The notes under the pieces were generated by a model. The model ran no database searches. It was not told the DNA's origin and worked only from the letters and a program-made list of their open reading frames with translations. A stretch of 5,765 bases of DNA. It comes from Candidatus Saccharimonadota bacterium. GTDB lineage: Bacteria; Patescibacteriota; Saccharimonadia; Saccharimonadales; Saccharimonadaceae. This document shows, piece by piece, positions 4,790-5,765 of the stretch. Both the position numbers and the translations under genes were made by a program. The stretch covers positions 1 to 5,765 of the forward strand of contig CAJPSU010000049.1 of assembly GCA_905373345.1 (NCBI GenBank), in the 5' to 3' direction. How positions within the stretch are numbered: position 1 is the stretch's first letter; each line of letters starts with the position of its first letter.

Positions 4790-5765
4790 CTATGGCGCCA
4801 ATACTGCCTGAGCTGCCTCCATTTGCGTATCTCTTCCAGCATTTGCGTCGTCCTTCGTAATATGAATCGTTGTATCCGGTGTGATACCTTCTTTCGTGAT
4901 ATTTTTACCCTTTGGCGTGTACCAGCGCGCCGTCGTTACTTTAAGGATACGCCCGTCCGACAAATTAACGATTTTCTGTACTGTGCCTTTGCCGTATGTT
5001 TTCTCACCAATCAACGTCGCCTTACCATACTCCTGCAGCGCGCCCGCAACGATTTCACTCGCGCTAGCCGTATTGCCATTCGTTAAAACAACCGTTTTCA
5101 TATCGCCAAGCAACGCATGCCGCTCTGTTTTCACCGTATCAACCACTTTACCACCAGTCTTCTCTGTCACGACCACTTGATCATTCAGCCACACGCTGGC
5201 AAGCGCCTGCGCCGCCGTTAAATACCCGCCGCCATTATCGCGCAGATCAAGAACAACACCTTTGACCCGCTTATCGATAAATTCCTGCGCCGCACGCCGC
5301 GCCAATGTACCTGTCTGCTCGTCAAACCGAGAGATCGTCATCACACCGGCACCATTGATAACATCCCAGCGCACGCTTGGGTCGTTTACCTGCGCGCGCG
5401 TGATAGCATATTCTTGCTTCGCCTCGCCGCGCCGCATCGCGAGCTTTACCGTCGTGCCGGCATCGCCGCGAACTTTACTAGCAACATCTGCTGCCGTTTT
5501 ACCGTTCATCGACTCGCCATTCACTGATACAAACACGTCGCCTTTCTGGAGCCCCGCTTTTGCTGCCGGAGAATCATTGATAACGCGCAAAACCGTTGGC
5601 TGGTTATTTCGTACGCCGATTTCTGCGCCAATCCCTGTAAGATCGCCATTTAAGCTTTCCTGAAACTCTGTGGCTTCTTTTTTATCCATAAACACCGTAT
5701 GTTTGTCGCCCGCCGCTTCAACCATACCGCGCGCAGCGCCATCAGATAGCTTCGATATATCAAGC
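4790..5765 (-). CDS. Carboxy-terminal processing peptidase, S41 family, with PDZ domain (partial, 5' end beyond right edge)
   Basis: Serine protease of the CtpA/Tsp type, which cleaves near the C-termini of envelope proteins, normally outside the cytoplasmic membrane. The frame is open to the right edge (LDISKLSDGAARGM precedes the Met at 5725), so the real start, and any signal peptide or membrane anchor, is off the window. Numbering from that Met: TVFMDKKEATEFQE at 10-23 followed by GIGAEIG at 31-37, as usual before the PDZ domain; PDZ at about 30-110 (SPAAKAGLQKGDVFVSVNG at 52-70); LRDNGGGYL at 161-169; nucleophile Ser221 in TASASEIVAGAL; and general base Lys246 and Gln250 in YGKGTVQ. The Ser-Lys spacing of 25 equals that in E. 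coli Tsp and plant D1 protease. WYTPKGKNITKEGITPD at 268-284 is the usual C-terminal block. All catalytic residues are present, so the enzyme should be active. A response regulator gene follows 42 bases downstream on the same strand. Confidence 0.95.
   Translation of the reverse strand, partial: LDISKLSDGAARGMVEAAGDKHTVFMDKKEATEFQESLNGDLTGIGAEIGVRNNQPTVLRVINDSPAAKAGLQKGDVFVSVNGESMNGKTAADVASKVRGDAGTTVKLAMRRGEAKQEYAITRAQVNDPSVRWDVINGAGVMTISRFDEQTGTLARRAAQEFIDKRVKGVVLDLRDNGGGYLTAAQALASVWLNDQVVVTEKTGGKVVDTVKTERHALLGDMKTVVLTNGNTASASEIVAGALQEYGKATLIGEKTYGKGTVQKIVNLSDGRILKVTTARWYTPKGKNITKEGITPDTTIHITKDDANAGRDTQMEAAQAVLAP

Noticed and set aside
5262..5663. 133-residue plus-strand reading frame opposite the S41 peptidase
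   Set aside because: Antisense shadow of a strongly conserved catalytic domain, no start signal and no family resemblance.

Overview
The window most likely comes from a candidate-phyla-radiation (Patescibacteria) genome, probably Candidatus Saccharibacteria (TM7). Three things point there: the N-terminal sequence of the exonuclease VII large subunit, a stand-alone receiver-domain response regulator ending in a KSQVVISDVVERIRHHL-type tail, and a TRM11-like methyltransferase with a divergent catalytic motif. The assignment rests on remembered family resemblance, not a database search. Genes are short and tightly packed, no gap without a gene exceeds about 140 bases, and the standard code fits all complete genes.

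Left part (1-1359, minus strand): a flippase-like/lysylphosphatidylglycerol-synthase-type integral membrane protein is followed, with a 23-base overlap, by the start of xseA, which runs off the left edge. Xse A's first ~100 residues (OB-fold) are clear. A 50-base divergent intergenic region (1360-1409) carries two back-to-back TATAAT boxes placed so close to the two ATGs that both messages should be leaderless or nearly so.

Middle (1410-3104, plus strand): a THUMP/TRM11-type SAM-dependent methyltransferase, then rpmA (ribosomal protein L27) as a single-gene unit with its own good sigma70-type promoter, a strong Shine-Dalgarno sequence and a 15-bp perfect hairpin after it. The usual partner rplU is not next to it.

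Right part (3166-5765, minus strand): a carboxy-terminal-processing (S41) peptidase with PDZ domain enters from the right edge. It is followed 42 bases later by a single-domain response regulator that is frameshifted after its conserved Thr. Next comes an unrecognised, probably cytoplasmic helical/coiled-coil protein, preceded by a perfect-consensus promoter (TTGACA-17-TATAAT). Its reading frame is also broken, by what looks like one missing A near its start. The two broken genes are adjacent while the other genes are intact, so the indels are either genuine local decay or sequence errors.

The most interesting points are the orphan coiled-coil gene, the two adjacent frameshifts, the pattern of near-leaderless starts, and the methyltransferase lacking the expected D/N-P-P-Y motif. 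I saw no CRISPR array, tRNA, rRNA, insertion sequence or clear new multi-gene system.
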